Shown here: one piece after another, positions 16,265 through 24,437 of the stretch
Numbering within the stretch: the first letter of the stretch is position 1
How the letters are laid out: each line of letters begins with the position of its first letter
From: Flavobacterium rakeshii
GTDB lineage: Bacteria; Bacteroidota; Bacteroidia; Flavobacteriales; Flavobacteriaceae
Direction: 5' to 3'
Length of the DNA stretch: 64,000 bases
NCBI RefSeq assembly: GCF_009741375.1
Contig: NZ_WOWP01000021.1
Span: 29,005-93,004 of the forward strand
Notes under the pieces: model-generated
Told to the model about the DNA's origin: nothing
The model's database searches: none
What the model saw: the letters and a program-made list of their open reading frames with translations, nothing else
Translations under genes and position numbers: made by a program

Positions 16265-16272
16265 TACATTTG
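16265..16272 (+). promoter_or_regulatory. -7 box of btuFCD
   Basis: TACATTTG, a perfect TAnnTTTG, 19 bases before the btuF start. It is back to back with the riboswitch promoter, leaving about 20 bases between the two boxes. No riboswitch lies in this direction. Confidence 0.55.
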
Positions 16273-16291
16273 CAGCAGCTTAATATTTGTT

Positions 16292-17431
16292 ATGAAAATC
16301 TTACACTACCCTATTTTCCTTTTTTTATTACTGGCGGTAACAGGCTGTAAAAAACAGGAAAAAGCACACGAAGAAACTACCGAAACCGTAGAGAATTCAA
16401 TAGTTTATGCCAAAGGACTGGAGCTGTACAAACACCACGGCTACACCATTGTAAAAGTGACTAACCCTTGGCCTAATGCTACCGAAAGCTTCACTTATGT
16501 GATGCAGCAAAAAGATGCTGTTGTGCCCGATAGTCTTAAAAAATATACTACGGTACAGGTACCATTGCAGTCAATTGTGGTAACTTCAACAACACATATA
16601 CCGGCAATGGAAATGCTTGGTATGGAAAATACTTTGGTAGGTTACCCCGGTACGGATTTTATTTCAAGTGAAAAGACCAGAAAACGTATTGATACGGGAC
16701 TGGTTAAAGACGTAGGTCAAAACGAAGGGCTTAATACCGAAATTATGATTGACCTCTCTCCCGATGCTGTTGTGGGCTTTAGTATAAGCAGTAACAACAA
16801 ATCCATGAACACCCTTAAAGACAGCGGACTAACCGTTTTATACAATGGTGACTGGACAGAGCAAAGCCCGCTGGGAAGAGCCGAATGGATTAAATTTTTC
16901 GGGGCACTTTACAGCAGGGAAAGAGAAGCCAATATTATTTTTAATCAGATCGTAAAAGATTATAACGAGGCTAAAAAAATAGCACAAAACACTACCGAAA
17001 AACCTACGGTTATGGCAGGAGCTATATTTCAGGATCAATGGAACCTGCCACAGGGAGGAAGCTGGGGAGCGCAGTTTTTAAAAGATGCCAATGCCGATTA
17101 TCTTTGGAAAGATACCGATGGAACCGGAAGCCTTAGCCTATCTTTTGAAACCGTACTGGATAAAGCCGAAAATGCCGAATACTGGATTGGACCAAACAGT
17201 TATACATCGCTTACCCAAATGACAGAAAACAATCCGCATTACGGACAGTTTCAGTCGTTTAAAAACAAGAAGGTATACTCCTTTGGTACTAAAAGAGGAC
17301 CTACGGGAGGATATGTATATTATGAACTTTCGGCAACAAGGCCCGATCTTGTTTTAAAAGATCTTATCAAGATATTTCATCCGGAACTGTTACCGGATTA
17401 CGAACTTTACTTTTTCGAAAAACTAAACTAA
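16292..17431 (+). CDS. btuF: B12 ABC importer, substrate-binding lipoprotein (BtuF-like)
   Basis: 379 residues with lipobox VTGC (Cys19). The body has the two-lobed class III binding-protein pattern: VVTSTTHIPAMEMLGMENTLVGYPG in lobe one, a long linking helix near SREREANIIFNQIVKDYNEAKKIA, and lobe two with VMAGAIFQDQWNLPQGGSW and NKKVYSFGTKRGPTGGYVYYE. It would hand B12 from the periplasm to BtuC. It is the first gene of btuF-btuC-btuD and is divergent from btuB. An iron-siderophore role is possible for this fold, but the adjacent cobalamin riboswitch favours B12. Confidence 0.82.
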   Translation: MKILHYPIFLFLLLAVTGCKKQEKAHEETTETVENSIVYAKGLELYKHHGYTIVKVTNPWPNATESFTYVMQQKDAVVPDSLKKYTTVQVPLQSIVVTSTTHIPAMEMLGMENTLVGYPGTDFISSEKTRKRIDTGLVKDVGQNEGLNTEIMIDLSPDAVVGFSISSNNKSMNTLKDSGLTVLYNGDWTEQSPLGRAEWIKFFGALYSREREANIIFNQIVKDYNEAKKIAQNTTEKPTVMAGAIFQDQWNLPQGGSWGAQFLKDANADYLWKDTDGTGSLSLSFETVLDKAENAEYWIGPNSYTSLTQMTENNPHYGQFQSFKNKKVYSFGTKRGPTGGYVYYELSATRPDLVLKDLIKIFHPELLPDYELYFFEKLN

Positions 17432-17437
17432 ACCATT

Positions 17438-18469
17438 GTGCTGTACACCAAACGATATACACTGATTTTTATACTGCTGGGCATTAGCCTTGTGGCACTG
17501 TTTCTCGTTAATATCAGTTTGGGATCGGTTAGTATTCCCCTTAAGGAAGTATTTAACAGCCTTATTGGCAAAGGTGCTTCAAAATCGGCATGGGAATATA
17601 TCATTATCAACTACAGGCTTCCTAAAGCTTTAACCGCCATTATTGTAGGCATGGGATTGTCAATAAGCGGATTGCTTATGCAAACGCTTTTCCGTAATCC
17701 ACTGGCAGGACCTAGTGTTTTAGGATTGAGTTCGGGAGCCAGCCTTATGGTAGCCATTGTTATTTTGGGCGCGGGGATTGTACCTGCCGTAGGTACTTTT
17801 TTCTCATCATCATACGGACTCGTACTTGCCTCTACCTTTGGTAGTTTACTGGTATTACTGGCGGTATTGATAGTAGCACAAAGGCTAAAGGATACTATGG
17901 CGATACTTATTGTAGGCTTAATGTTTGGGAGTTTTGCAGGGGCTATTGTAGGCGTGCTGTCTTACTTCAGTAATGCCGAACAACTACAAAAATACACGTT
18001 TTGGGCACTGGGAAGTTTAGGTAACCTTTCATGGGAAAACATAACTATACTATGGGGTGCCAGCCTACTGGGACTTGCCATAGCCGTTACCTGTATCAAA
18101 CCGCTTAACGCTATGCTGCTTGGCGAACGCTATGCTAAAAGCCTGGGGATAAACTTTAGCCAAACACGTTTTATAATCATATTGGCAACCAGTATTATTA
18201 CAGGGTGTATTACCGCATTTACAGGCCCTATATCGTTTATAGGGATTGCAGTACCCCATATAGTGAAACTACTGTTTAAAACCAGTAGCCACTTAGTATT
18301 GTTTTGGGCAACACTGCTTGCAGGTGCTGCCATAATGCTTGTTTGTGATACGGTAACACAGTGGCCGGGAAGTAGTTTTGTACTGCCAATAAACGGTATC
18401 ACATCTATAATTGGTGCGCCAATAGTGATATGGCTTTTGTTCAGGAAAAAGAAAGGGGTATTCAGTTAA
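17438..18469 (+). CDS. btuC: B12 ABC importer permease (BtuC/FecCD family)
   Basis: 343 residues with about ten hydrophobic helices and the FecCD family signatures: YRLPKALTAIIVGMGLSISGLLMQTLFRNPLAGPSVLGLSSGA near the N terminus, and GPISFIGIAVPHIVKLL (the coupling segment) near residue 265. The start is a GTG at 17438; no in-frame ATG is close. It begins six bases after btuF, so the two are co-translated. It would form a homodimeric inner-membrane channel. Confidence 0.88.
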   Translation: MLYTKRYTLIFILLGISLVALFLVNISLGSVSIPLKEVFNSLIGKGASKSAWEYIIINYRLPKALTAIIVGMGLSISGLLMQTLFRNPLAGPSVLGLSSGASLMVAIVILGAGIVPAVGTFFSSSYGLVLASTFGSLLVLLAVLIVAQRLKDTMAILIVGLMFGSFAGAIVGVLSYFSNAEQLQKYTFWALGSLGNLSWENITILWGASLLGLAIAVTCIKPLNAMLLGERYAKSLGINFSQTRFIIILATSIITGCITAFTGPISFIGIAVPHIVKLLFKTSSHLVLFWATLLAGAAIMLVCDTVTQWPGSSFVLPINGITSIIGAPIVIWLLFRKKKGVFS

Positions 18470-18481
18470 AATAAAAAAGTG

Positions 18482-19261
18482 ATGGAAACAGTATTAGCTG
18501 CAAATAATCTTAGTATTGGTTACCCTGACAAAAAACAGGAAGCCGTTATTGCACAGCATATTAACCTTAACCTTAAAAAAGGCAGGCTTATCGCATTGAT
18601 AGGCGCAAACGGTATAGGTAAATCCACACTGTTACGCACTCTTACAGGGATTCAGACGCCTATTAAGGGGATTATTGAACTTAACGGAATTAACCTCACT
18701 CAGCACAACCCTAAAGAACTAGCACAAAACCTAAGCGTGGTACTTACCGAAAAACTTCCGCCAAGCAACCTTACGGTTTACGAACTGATTGCACTGGGCA
18801 GGCAGCCTTACACCAACTGGCTGGGTACACTTACCGAAGAAGATAAACTACAGGTAAGCAGAGCACTTCAGCTTACCCAACTGGAGCATCTTGCCAACAA
18901 AAAATACTATGAAATAAGTGACGGACAGTTGCAAAGGGTACTTATTGCCCGTGCCCTGGCACAGGACACGCCTTTTATTGTACTGGACGAACCTACCACT
19001 CACTTAGACCTACTGCATAAAGTGAGTCTGTTAAGGCTCCTGAAAAAGCTCACGCAGGAAACCGATAAATGCATACTTTACTCTACTCACGACCTCGACC
19101 TTGCCCTGCAGTTAAGCAGTGAAATTGTTGTTATGACACAGCAGGAAGTAATACAGGACTCCCCTGCTAATTTAATTAGCAACAAGGTTTTTGACAGGCT
19201 TTTTAATGACGACAGTATAACTTTTGATGCCGAAAAAGGCGGTTTTACCGTTAAGGAATAA
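18482..19261 (+). CDS. btuD: B12 ABC importer ATPase (BtuD-like)
   Basis: 259 residues: Walker A GANGIGKST, Q-loop region VVLTEKLPPSN, Walker B FIVLDEPTTHLDL and H-loop STHDLDLAL. The signature reads YEISDGQLQRV, so LSGGQ is ISDGQ, a variant I have seen as common in this Bacteroidota subfamily. The ATG at 18482 is preferred to the GTG three bases earlier. It follows btuC by 12 bases and completes the importer. Confidence 0.88.
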   Translation: METVLAANNLSIGYPDKKQEAVIAQHINLNLKKGRLIALIGANGIGKSTLLRTLTGIQTPIKGIIELNGINLTQHNPKELAQNLSVVLTEKLPPSNLTVYELIALGRQPYTNWLGTLTEEDKLQVSRALQLTQLEHLANKKYYEISDGQLQRVLIARALAQDTPFIVLDEPTTHLDLLHKVSLLRLLKKLTQETDKCILYSTHDLDLALQLSSEIVVMTQQEVIQDSPANLISNKVFDRLFNDDSITFDAEKGGFTVKE

Positions 19262-19362
19262 AACAATTTGGGTTCGGCTTTTTCTTACGCATTTAACAAA
19301 AGGTAAACACAGCACTCCCTTATTATTGTGTAACTTTACTGTAAACCAATACCTAAATAATC

Positions 19363-19623
19363 ATGGCTAATCAGTTTACAATAAGTTATCCGGGCGACAA
19401 AACAAGCCTGCTTAACAAGATAAAAGGATCTATAGGCGACAAGGGTAACCTTGCCGGAGACGACCAGCACGGTAACTTTGAAGGCAGTACCCCACTTGGA
19501 AAATTCTCGGGTTCCTATAGCATAGACGGAGATGATATTACCATAACCATTGATAAAAAGCCTATGCTAATATCAAACAACAGAATACAGGAGGAGTTTG
19601 AAAAAGCCTTAAACGACAAGTAG
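19363..19623 (+). CDS. Small conserved-looking cytosolic protein
   Basis: 86 residues with no signal peptide or membrane helix. The pattern is a strand, a helix (DKTSLLNKIKGSIGDKG), then a beta-rich middle (GNFEGSTPLGKFSGSYSIDGDDITITIDKKPML) and a final helix (IQEEFEKALND). This resembles the roughly 85-residue polyhydroxyalkanoate-system protein family, but only in outline. It ends one base before the next gene, so they are probably co-transcribed. Function unknown. Confidence 0.6.
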   Translation: MANQFTISYPGDKTSLLNKIKGSIGDKGNLAGDDQHGNFEGSTPLGKFSGSYSIDGDDITITIDKKPMLISNNRIQEEFEKALNDK

Positions 19624-19624
19624 T

Positions 19625-20131
19625 ATGCATAAAGTTACCTTACTACTACTATTTATATGCACAACTGCAGGAGCACAACCTCCGGTAATGGAGGTACATG
19701 CTAACGGCTTTGACCCTGTAGAGGTAAGTATTCCTTTTATGCAGGTTGAGTTATTTATGAAAGCAACAGATACATGGGCTTATGAATATAACCGACTGAA
19801 AAGCCCCGTAGATGTTACTAACACAAGTGCAAACAGCATAACCATTAGGGCTTATAAAAAAAATGCTTTTTTTTACCGCAACCGTGGCGAAGCTTTCTAT
19901 TACAAAATACGCTATACCATGACCATTACTTTTCATGGTAACGGCTATACTATTGACTTTAAAGTAGGTGATATTTATACTGACGGAGACGTACTGGTTA
20001 AGTATAAACTACCTGATTATTTTACCTCATCGGGTAAGCTTAAGGACGGTTATGAAATGCTGGATAAATCCCTGCAAAAAACAGTAAACGATATAGTAAA
20101 CTCCCACTACGATTTTATTATAAAACAGTAG
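19625..20131 (+). CDS. Secreted hypothetical protein, DUF4468-like
   Basis: 168 residues with a signal peptide (MHKVTLLLLFICTTAGAQ). The mature part contains DTWAYEYNRLKSPVDVTNTSANSI, a strand-rich block with FYYKIRYTMTITFHGNGYTIDFKVGDIY, and a C-terminal helix with KSLQKTVNDIV. This order recalls the DUF4468 (TBP-like fold) family of Bacteroidota exported proteins. It directly follows the 86-residue protein. Function unknown. Confidence 0.6.
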   Translation: MHKVTLLLLFICTTAGAQPPVMEVHANGFDPVEVSIPFMQVELFMKATDTWAYEYNRLKSPVDVTNTSANSITIRAYKKNAFFYRNRGEAFYYKIRYTMTITFHGNGYTIDFKVGDIYTDGDVLVKYKLPDYFTSSGKLKDGYEMLDKSLQKTVNDIVNSHYDFIIKQ

Positions 20132-20212
20132 TAGCTAAGGCTTTGTTAAACCCTTTTGCTTTACGCTTTATTAGTGGTAATATTATAATACCAACCTAAA
20201 AACAGGAAAGCT

Positions 20213-20575
20213 ATGTCACAAGAAACAACAAACGACCATCAAAAAAACGAAGGCTTTAGCGGAGAAAACCTACCCGACAATTACAATCCCGGCAGCCGCT
20301 TTTTAAACCCTGAAACCGAGAAGGATGAAGAAGGCAACGAGGAGTTACAAAAACGTGCCCGAGATGTGAACGAAGGGAAAGCTGTACCGGTGAGCCAAAG
20401 CGACAAAACCGTGAACGATAAAGGTGAAGTGGTAGACAAAAACCGTGGTACCAAAAACGAAGCTGAAGATAAAGAAACTGCCGAGAACAGAGACTTTAAT
20501 TCGGATATTGAAAAGAATCGTTATCCGGCATCACATCCCGAAAATAAAAGGGATCGCGGAAATACAGAACAATAA
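20213..20575 (+). CDS. Highly charged, probably disordered small protein
   Basis: 120 residues, dominated by E, K, D, N and R, with no hydrophobic core, signal peptide or membrane helix. Segments such as NEGFSGENLPDNYNPGSRFLNPETEKDEEGNEELQKRARDVNEG and NRYPASHPENKRDRGN look like stress-associated hydrophilic proteins. It stands alone and is followed by a compound hairpin repeat. Codon use matches the neighbours. I do not recognise a family. Confidence 0.6.
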   Translation: MSQETTNDHQKNEGFSGENLPDNYNPGSRFLNPETEKDEEGNEELQKRARDVNEGKAVPVSQSDKTVNDKGEVVDKNRGTKNEAEDKETAENRDFNSDIEKNRYPASHPENKRDRGNTEQ

Positions 20576-20580
20576 AAAAC

Positions 20581-20682
20581 TTGTCTCAAAAGTTCCATTT
20601 CGAGCGCAACGGAGTGAAGTCGAGAAATCTATTAGAGATTTCTCCACAAGGTCGAAATGGAAAACAAACACTTTTGAGACAA
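20581..20682. repeat. Compound-hairpin intergenic repeat, copy 1
   Basis: Three nested or adjacent inverted repeats are visible: outer TTGTCTCAAAAGT / ACTTTTGAGACAA, middle CCATTTCGA / TCGAAATGG and inner GAGAAATCT / AGATTTCTC around five bases. The unit shares AACGnAGTGAAGTCGAnAAATCT with the copy near 37.9 kb. It is a REP/MITE-like dispersed element with no coding content. Confidence 0.8.
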
Positions 20683-20692
20683 GCTACATTTT

Positions 20693-21229
20693 TTAATCTT
20701 CTTCCTTAATAAACTGTATGTTGGCATGCAGGTGAATATCCTCCCCCAGTACAAGTCCGCCTGCTTCTGTAGTATCATTGGCATGGATATTAAAATCGTT
20801 TCGGTTAATCTCTCCGCTAATATCAAATCCGGCTCTCATACTACCAAATCCGTCTCTGGCTTCTCCGCCAAACAAAACTTTGAATGTAATTTCCTTAGTA
20901 ACATCCTTAACGGTAAGATTCCCTATTAAATCATACTTATCGCCATCTATATGGTTAAATGCTTTTGAAACGAACTGCATTTCAGGGTAGTAATCAGCAT
21001 TAAAGAAGTCGGCCGACTTCAAATGCTCATCCCTTTGCTCATTATTGGTATCAACGCTGTACACATCGATAGCCAGTTTAAAGTCGGCATCGGTAAAATC
21101 ATCTTTTCCGGCATGCATAGTACCCGAAAATAACCTGAAATGCCCTGTAACATTAGCAATAAGCAAATGTCTTATTTTAAACTGTATATCTGAATGAGCT
21201 AAATCAAGCGTCCATTTTGCTGTTTTCAT
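20693..21229 (-). CDS. YceI-family lipocalin-like protein
   Basis: 178 residues of the YceI family, which bind polyisoprenoids or other lipophiles in a long beta-barrel. Motifs: KWTLDLAHSDIQFKIRHLLIANVTGHF at the N terminus, RDEHLKSADFFNADYYPEMQF in the middle and DISGEINRNDFN near the end. Unlike classical YceI it has no signal peptide, as with the second YceI copy at 39675. The two copies differ clearly in sequence. It stands alone. Confidence 0.9.
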   Translation of the reverse strand: MKTAKWTLDLAHSDIQFKIRHLLIANVTGHFRLFSGTMHAGKDDFTDADFKLAIDVYSVDTNNEQRDEHLKSADFFNADYYPEMQFVSKAFNHIDGDKYDLIGNLTVKDVTKEITFKVLFGGEARDGFGSMRAGFDISGEINRNDFNIHANDTTEAGGLVLGEDIHLHANIQFIKEED

Positions 21230-21643
21230 AATTATATGTGCTTTAAAAAAATTGGTAAATAGTGATAAATGATGTTTTTATAAGTAATACCTTATAATAC
21301 ACTACTAATTTACTCACTATTACAACCTGTTTTACACCTAACTGAGTGAATTGTTTGTTAAACTTTCCTTTATATATGCTAACTCCCAAAACGTTAATTA
21401 GCTACTATTACTGCATTTAGGGGTTTTGTTAAAGCTTTTTATAACATTTTACATAAAAATGAGTGTTAATTAACTTCAATATCAGTGAGTTATAACTGAA
21501 CTTTGTATACATCAACATATAGGAACAAATTTGAGAGAAGAAGTTACTTAGTTGAAAAAGAATTTTTAAAAGGCGATGTGTAAAAGGAAAATCAACCTGA
21601 CAATTAAAATTAAAACCAGTATTAATGTTTAAATGTAAGTGTT
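21230..21643. other. Long AT-rich intergenic region between YceI and a small gene
   Basis: About 410 bases with no supported open frame or hairpin of note. A GAACTTTG (about 21498-21505) resembles the -7 box with one mismatch and would give the downstream small gene a leader of some 130 bases. The other end must contain the minus-strand YceI promoter, which I could not place with confidence. Confidence 0.35.
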
Positions 21644-21880
21644 ATGAGTACCGAAGAAAGCAACAACATCTACACGGGGCAAATGGGAAACAGACCAAGT
21701 GAACCTATAAGAGCCCGTGGTCGTAATGCCGACAGAAGTTATTACAAAGATGAAATGAACAGCGGGGCTTTTATTGCCCACAACATAAGCCAGGGAAGGG
21801 ATGTACGTTCCAGAACCTATAACGAAGCCGAACAGACCTGGAAGGAGCAGCGAAATACCACTCCTGACAATAACCAATAA
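21644..21880 (+). CDS. Small hydrophilic protein of unknown function
   Basis: 78 residues, Arg- and Asn-rich, with no membrane or signal segment (NRPSEPIRARGRNADRSYYKDEMNSGAFIAHNISQGRD). It sits behind a long leader region and before a terminator, i.e. it is a stand-alone transcription unit. I do not recognise a family. Coding is supported by codon use typical of the neighbours and by a clean start and stop. Confidence 0.55.
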   Translation: MSTEESNNIYTGQMGNRPSEPIRARGRNADRSYYKDEMNSGAFIAHNISQGRDVRSRTYNEAEQTWKEQRNTTPDNNQ

Positions 21881-21952
21881 TACACAGCCTGCAAGGGCTA
21901 CAACATATAGGATAAGAGAGTTTTTTGTGTGGTTCTAAACTATCTATTTCGA

Positions 21953-21982
21953 AAGAAGCCTGCTAATAGCAGGCTTCTTTTA
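21953..21982. terminator. Bidirectional terminator
   Basis: AAGAAGCCTGCT pairs with AGCAGGCTTCTT around three bases. It lies between the converging small gene and the DUF6526-like gene and touches the stop codon of the latter. Confidence 0.8.
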
Positions 21983-22414
21983 TTATACACGTTGATTATC
22001 GGGTTTCCAGTGTTTTATGGATTGCTTTATCGCTTTAGGATCAAGGTTTTCGGCTATTGCCTTTTCCAGTAGTGCCGGCATTTCCTCATCGGGAGCAAAA
22101 CGCAGGGCAAACAACTGCCCTTTGCTCAGCTTATCCTCATACGGTTCAAGGCGTTGCCCTGTAGTGGCAAAATAGCGGTAACGCAGTTCCTGCAGTACAA
22201 TCCTGTCCTGTAGCGTTAAGGCATAATGTTGCCTTAGCATAAATGATAACAGGGTAACCGATAAGAAAGCCAGAAACAGGAATATCCATATAAGCCTATT
22301 TTCGTTATCCAATGAGCGCCCCACACAAAACCCCATTACTAAAAGCATTACAGGGTAAAATATAAAGTGGTGTGGGGCATAATACCTTATATGGTTTTTA
22401 AAATTCTGTTCCAT
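21983..22414 (-). CDS. Two-helix membrane protein, DUF6526-like
   Basis: 143 residues: NHIRYYAPHHFIFYPVMLLVMGFCVG and LIWIFLFLAFLSVTLLSFML form two membrane helices in the first 60 residues, followed by a cytosolic segment with DRIVLQELRYRYFATTG and QLFALRFAPDEEMPALLEKA. This order fits the DUF6526 family. It starts one base from the stop of the amidase gene, so the two are one operon. Function unknown. Confidence 0.65.
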   Translation of the reverse strand: MEQNFKNHIRYYAPHHFIFYPVMLLVMGFCVGRSLDNENRLIWIFLFLAFLSVTLLSFMLRQHYALTLQDRIVLQELRYRYFATTGQRLEPYEDKLSKGQLFALRFAPDEEMPALLEKAIAENLDPKAIKQSIKHWKPDNQRV

Positions 22415-22415
22415 G

Positions 22416-23030
22416 TTATTCTATTTCCTTAAGGAAGTTTACAATGCGTGAAGCAATTTCTTTTTGCCCGTTTTGTGATGTAAGGTATTGTCTGTCGTTT
22501 TCATTCGAAAGGAATCCCATTTCAAACAGTACACCCGGTGCCTCTGTATTTTTAAGTATATAAAACCTGGCTTCTTTTACGGGAGCTACTTCAAACCTGT
22601 CGCTCATTACGTTAGACAGTTTAGCAGCATACTCTTTTGATTTTTGATTTTGGGCAACATCCTGACCAATATAAAATTCCATCCCTGATTTATCTGATTT
22701 TCCAGTCATATTAATATGCAGTGATAAAACTAAATCAGGTTTAATGCTATTAATAGTTTCAACCCTGTCGGTCAGTTGTTGGAATTCATCCTCATTTCTG
22801 GTAAAATGAATCACCACTTCTTTATCATCATTAAGTTCCTTTACCTTTTGTGCGATAGATGCTACAATGTCTTTCTCTAAAAAGTCATCGTGCTTGGCTC
22901 CAAAGTCTTTACCACCGTGACCAGCATCTATAACAACATTAATTTTTTGGGTTTCGGTTTCGGGTAATGCAAAGGCAAAACAAACAATTACTGCCATGGC
23001 AGCAAGGTTTCTGATAAGGTGTTTTTTCAT
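22416..23030 (-). CDS. N-acetylmuramoyl-L-alanine amidase (Amidase_3)
   Basis: 204 residues from the ATG at 23030, where the signal peptide MKKHLIRNLAAMAVIVCFAFA begins. The zinc enzyme motifs are VVIDAGHGGKDFGA (first His), EKDIVASIAQ (Glu), LSLHINMTG (second His) and APGVLFEMGFLSNENDR with the catalytic Glu. It removes stem peptides from murein in the periplasm, e.g. during cell separation. A longer frame from 23075 would place residues ahead of the signal peptide and is rejected. A perfect 16-base palindrome precedes it. Confidence 0.9.
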   Translation of the reverse strand: MKKHLIRNLAAMAVIVCFAFALPETETQKINVVIDAGHGGKDFGAKHDDFLEKDIVASIAQKVKELNDDKEVVIHFTRNEDEFQQLTDRVETINSIKPDLVLSLHINMTGKSDKSGMEFYIGQDVAQNQKSKEYAAKLSNVMSDRFEVAPVKEARFYILKNTEAPGVLFEMGFLSNENDRQYLTSQNGQKEIASRIVNFLKEIE

Positions 23031-23050
23031 AATTAGCTGGTTTTTAAGGT

Positions 23051-23066
23051 TACTGTATATACAGTA
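23051..23066. promoter_or_regulatory. Perfect palindrome TACTGTATATACAGTA upstream of the amidase gene
   Basis: A 16-base exact inverted repeat about 20 bases before the amidase start. It resembles a LexA box (CTGT...ACAG) with a shortened centre, and is placed where a repressor would block transcription or where it could form a leader hairpin. No regulator is encoded next to it. Confidence 0.5.
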
Positions 23067-23119
23067 CAACACCAAAAATAACGAAAAAATTGTGTAAAAC
23101 TGTAAGAAATACAGTGCTT

Positions 23120-23680
23120 TTAGCGGAGTCTTACACCATTTTCACTGGCTTCCATTAACTTTTCCAGTCTTGCTATTTTTGTTTTTTCCTGCTTGGCAGA
23201 TGTAACCCAATGCCTCATAAGATTTTTATAGTAAGGCGGCTGATCGTTAAAAAACATCCATGCTTTTTCATTTTTTTCAAAAATACTCACCTGCTCGGCA
23301 CTAAATTCGGCAGGAGCTTTCCTTTCATGAGAATATATTTTAGACCTGTCTTCATTAAGCTTTTTGTAGGCTGCAATTCCCATTGGGAACACCCTTCCCA
23401 ACTGTAATTGCTCTTCCATCTTTTTTACGTTTACAGCACTCCAAACGCTGTTGGGACGACGTGGTGTAAACCGTATGGAATAAGCCTCCTCACTAACGGT
23501 ACGCCTTATACCGTCTATCCAGCCAAAACACAAAGCCTCATCTACCGATTCCGGCCAGGTAATACTGGGCTTTCCCGTACCTTTTTTATAATAGCCTACA
23601 AGCAGTTCGGTTTTAACCTCATGGTGTTTTTCGAGCCATTCCCTAAAATGAGCCGGAGTTTCAAAAAAGTGTAATTCCAT
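23120..23680 (-). CDS. YdeI/OmdA-family protein
   Basis: 186 residues from the ATG at 23680; the longer frame to 23752 would overlap the next gene. The family signature is visible: HHEVKTELLVGYYKKGTG, SVDEALCFGWIDGIRR, YSIRFTPRRPNSVWSAVNVKKMEEL-like and FEKNEKAWMFFNDQPP ending in a YxxNxxxWVTSAKQEKTKIARL helix. Members have been linked to peptide or bacteriocin tolerance, but the biochemical activity is unknown. It lies ten bases after the HAD gene. Confidence 0.85.
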   Translation of the reverse strand: MELHFFETPAHFREWLEKHHEVKTELLVGYYKKGTGKPSITWPESVDEALCFGWIDGIRRTVSEEAYSIRFTPRRPNSVWSAVNVKKMEEQLQLGRVFPMGIAAYKKLNEDRSKIYSHERKAPAEFSAEQVSIFEKNEKAWMFFNDQPPYYKNLMRHWVTSAKQEKTKIARLEKLMEASENGVRLR

Positions 23681-23690
23681 AGCTTTGTTA

Positions 23691-24380
23691 TTAGGAAAGT
23701 ATAGGTATGATTTCGTTAAGCTTTTTAATTTCGTAGAAATTATCGTGGTCAATTTCGTGGTCTATCATTTCGTGTGCCCATGTAGTTTTAAACGGAACAT
23801 GGCAGGCATATCCGCCTATATTAAGTACCGGCAACACATCCGACTTTAATGAGTTACCAATCATAAAAAACTCATGTGGTTCTATATCCAGTCTTGAAAG
23901 CAGTTTGTTGTAATTAAGTTCCTTTTTATCGGCCATTACCTCAATGTGGTGAAAATAGTGTCCCAGTCCGGAATCATGTAGTTTACGTTGCTGGTCTTTA
24001 AGGTCACCTTTTGTAGCTACTACCAGTTTATAATTACCCTGTAGGGCTTTAAGGGTCTCTTCTACCCCATCCAGTAATACAATAGGTTTTTGAAGGAGCT
24101 CTTTGCCCAAATCTATAATTTTTTGAATAAGCTTTACGCTAACCGTCCCGTCTGATACTTCAATGGCGGTTTGTATCATGCTCAGTATATAGCTTTTTAT
24201 CCCGTAACCGTAAAGCGGAAGATTATCTACCTGATGTTTAAAAACGGCTGCCGAAAGGCTTTGATGGGACAGGTAGTTTTCCATCAAACCACAAAATTTC
24301 TTTTCGGTTTCTTCAAAATAAGGTTCATTAATAAACAGGGTATCGTCTGCGTCAAAAGCGATTACTTTAATGGATTTCAT
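23691..24380 (-). CDS. HAD-family hydrolase
   Basis: 229 residues with HAD motif I FDADDTLF (nucleophile Asp and acid Asp), motif II VVATKG, Lys in the ADKKELNYNKLLSRL region and motif IV MIGNSLKSDVLPVLNIGG. The helical cap lies between motifs I and II, as in phosphoglycolate- or nucleotide-phosphatase-like members. Substrate unknown. Co-transcribed with the YdeI-type gene downstream. Confidence 0.88.
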   Translation of the reverse strand: MKSIKVIAFDADDTLFINEPYFEETEKKFCGLMENYLSHQSLSAAVFKHQVDNLPLYGYGIKSYILSMIQTAIEVSDGTVSVKLIQKIIDLGKELLQKPIVLLDGVEETLKALQGNYKLVVATKGDLKDQQRKLHDSGLGHYFHHIEVMADKKELNYNKLLSRLDIEPHEFFMIGNSLKSDVLPVLNIGGYACHVPFKTTWAHEMIDHEIDHDNFYEIKKLNEIIPILS

Positions 24381-24437
24381 GGCGTATTATAAAGGTTTTT
24401 CTACAAATTTACAGATTTTAACCTCATCACGCCACAC

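Noticed and set aside
16292..19261. Iron-siderophore rather than B12 importer
   Set aside because: Same fold class, but the back-to-back cobalamin riboswitch and BtuB/BtuG-type pair favour B12.
20581..20695. Possible CRISPR or phage attachment site
   Set aside because: The repeats are nested palindromes occurring once per locus, not regularly spaced direct repeats, and no cas, integrase or tRNA gene is near.
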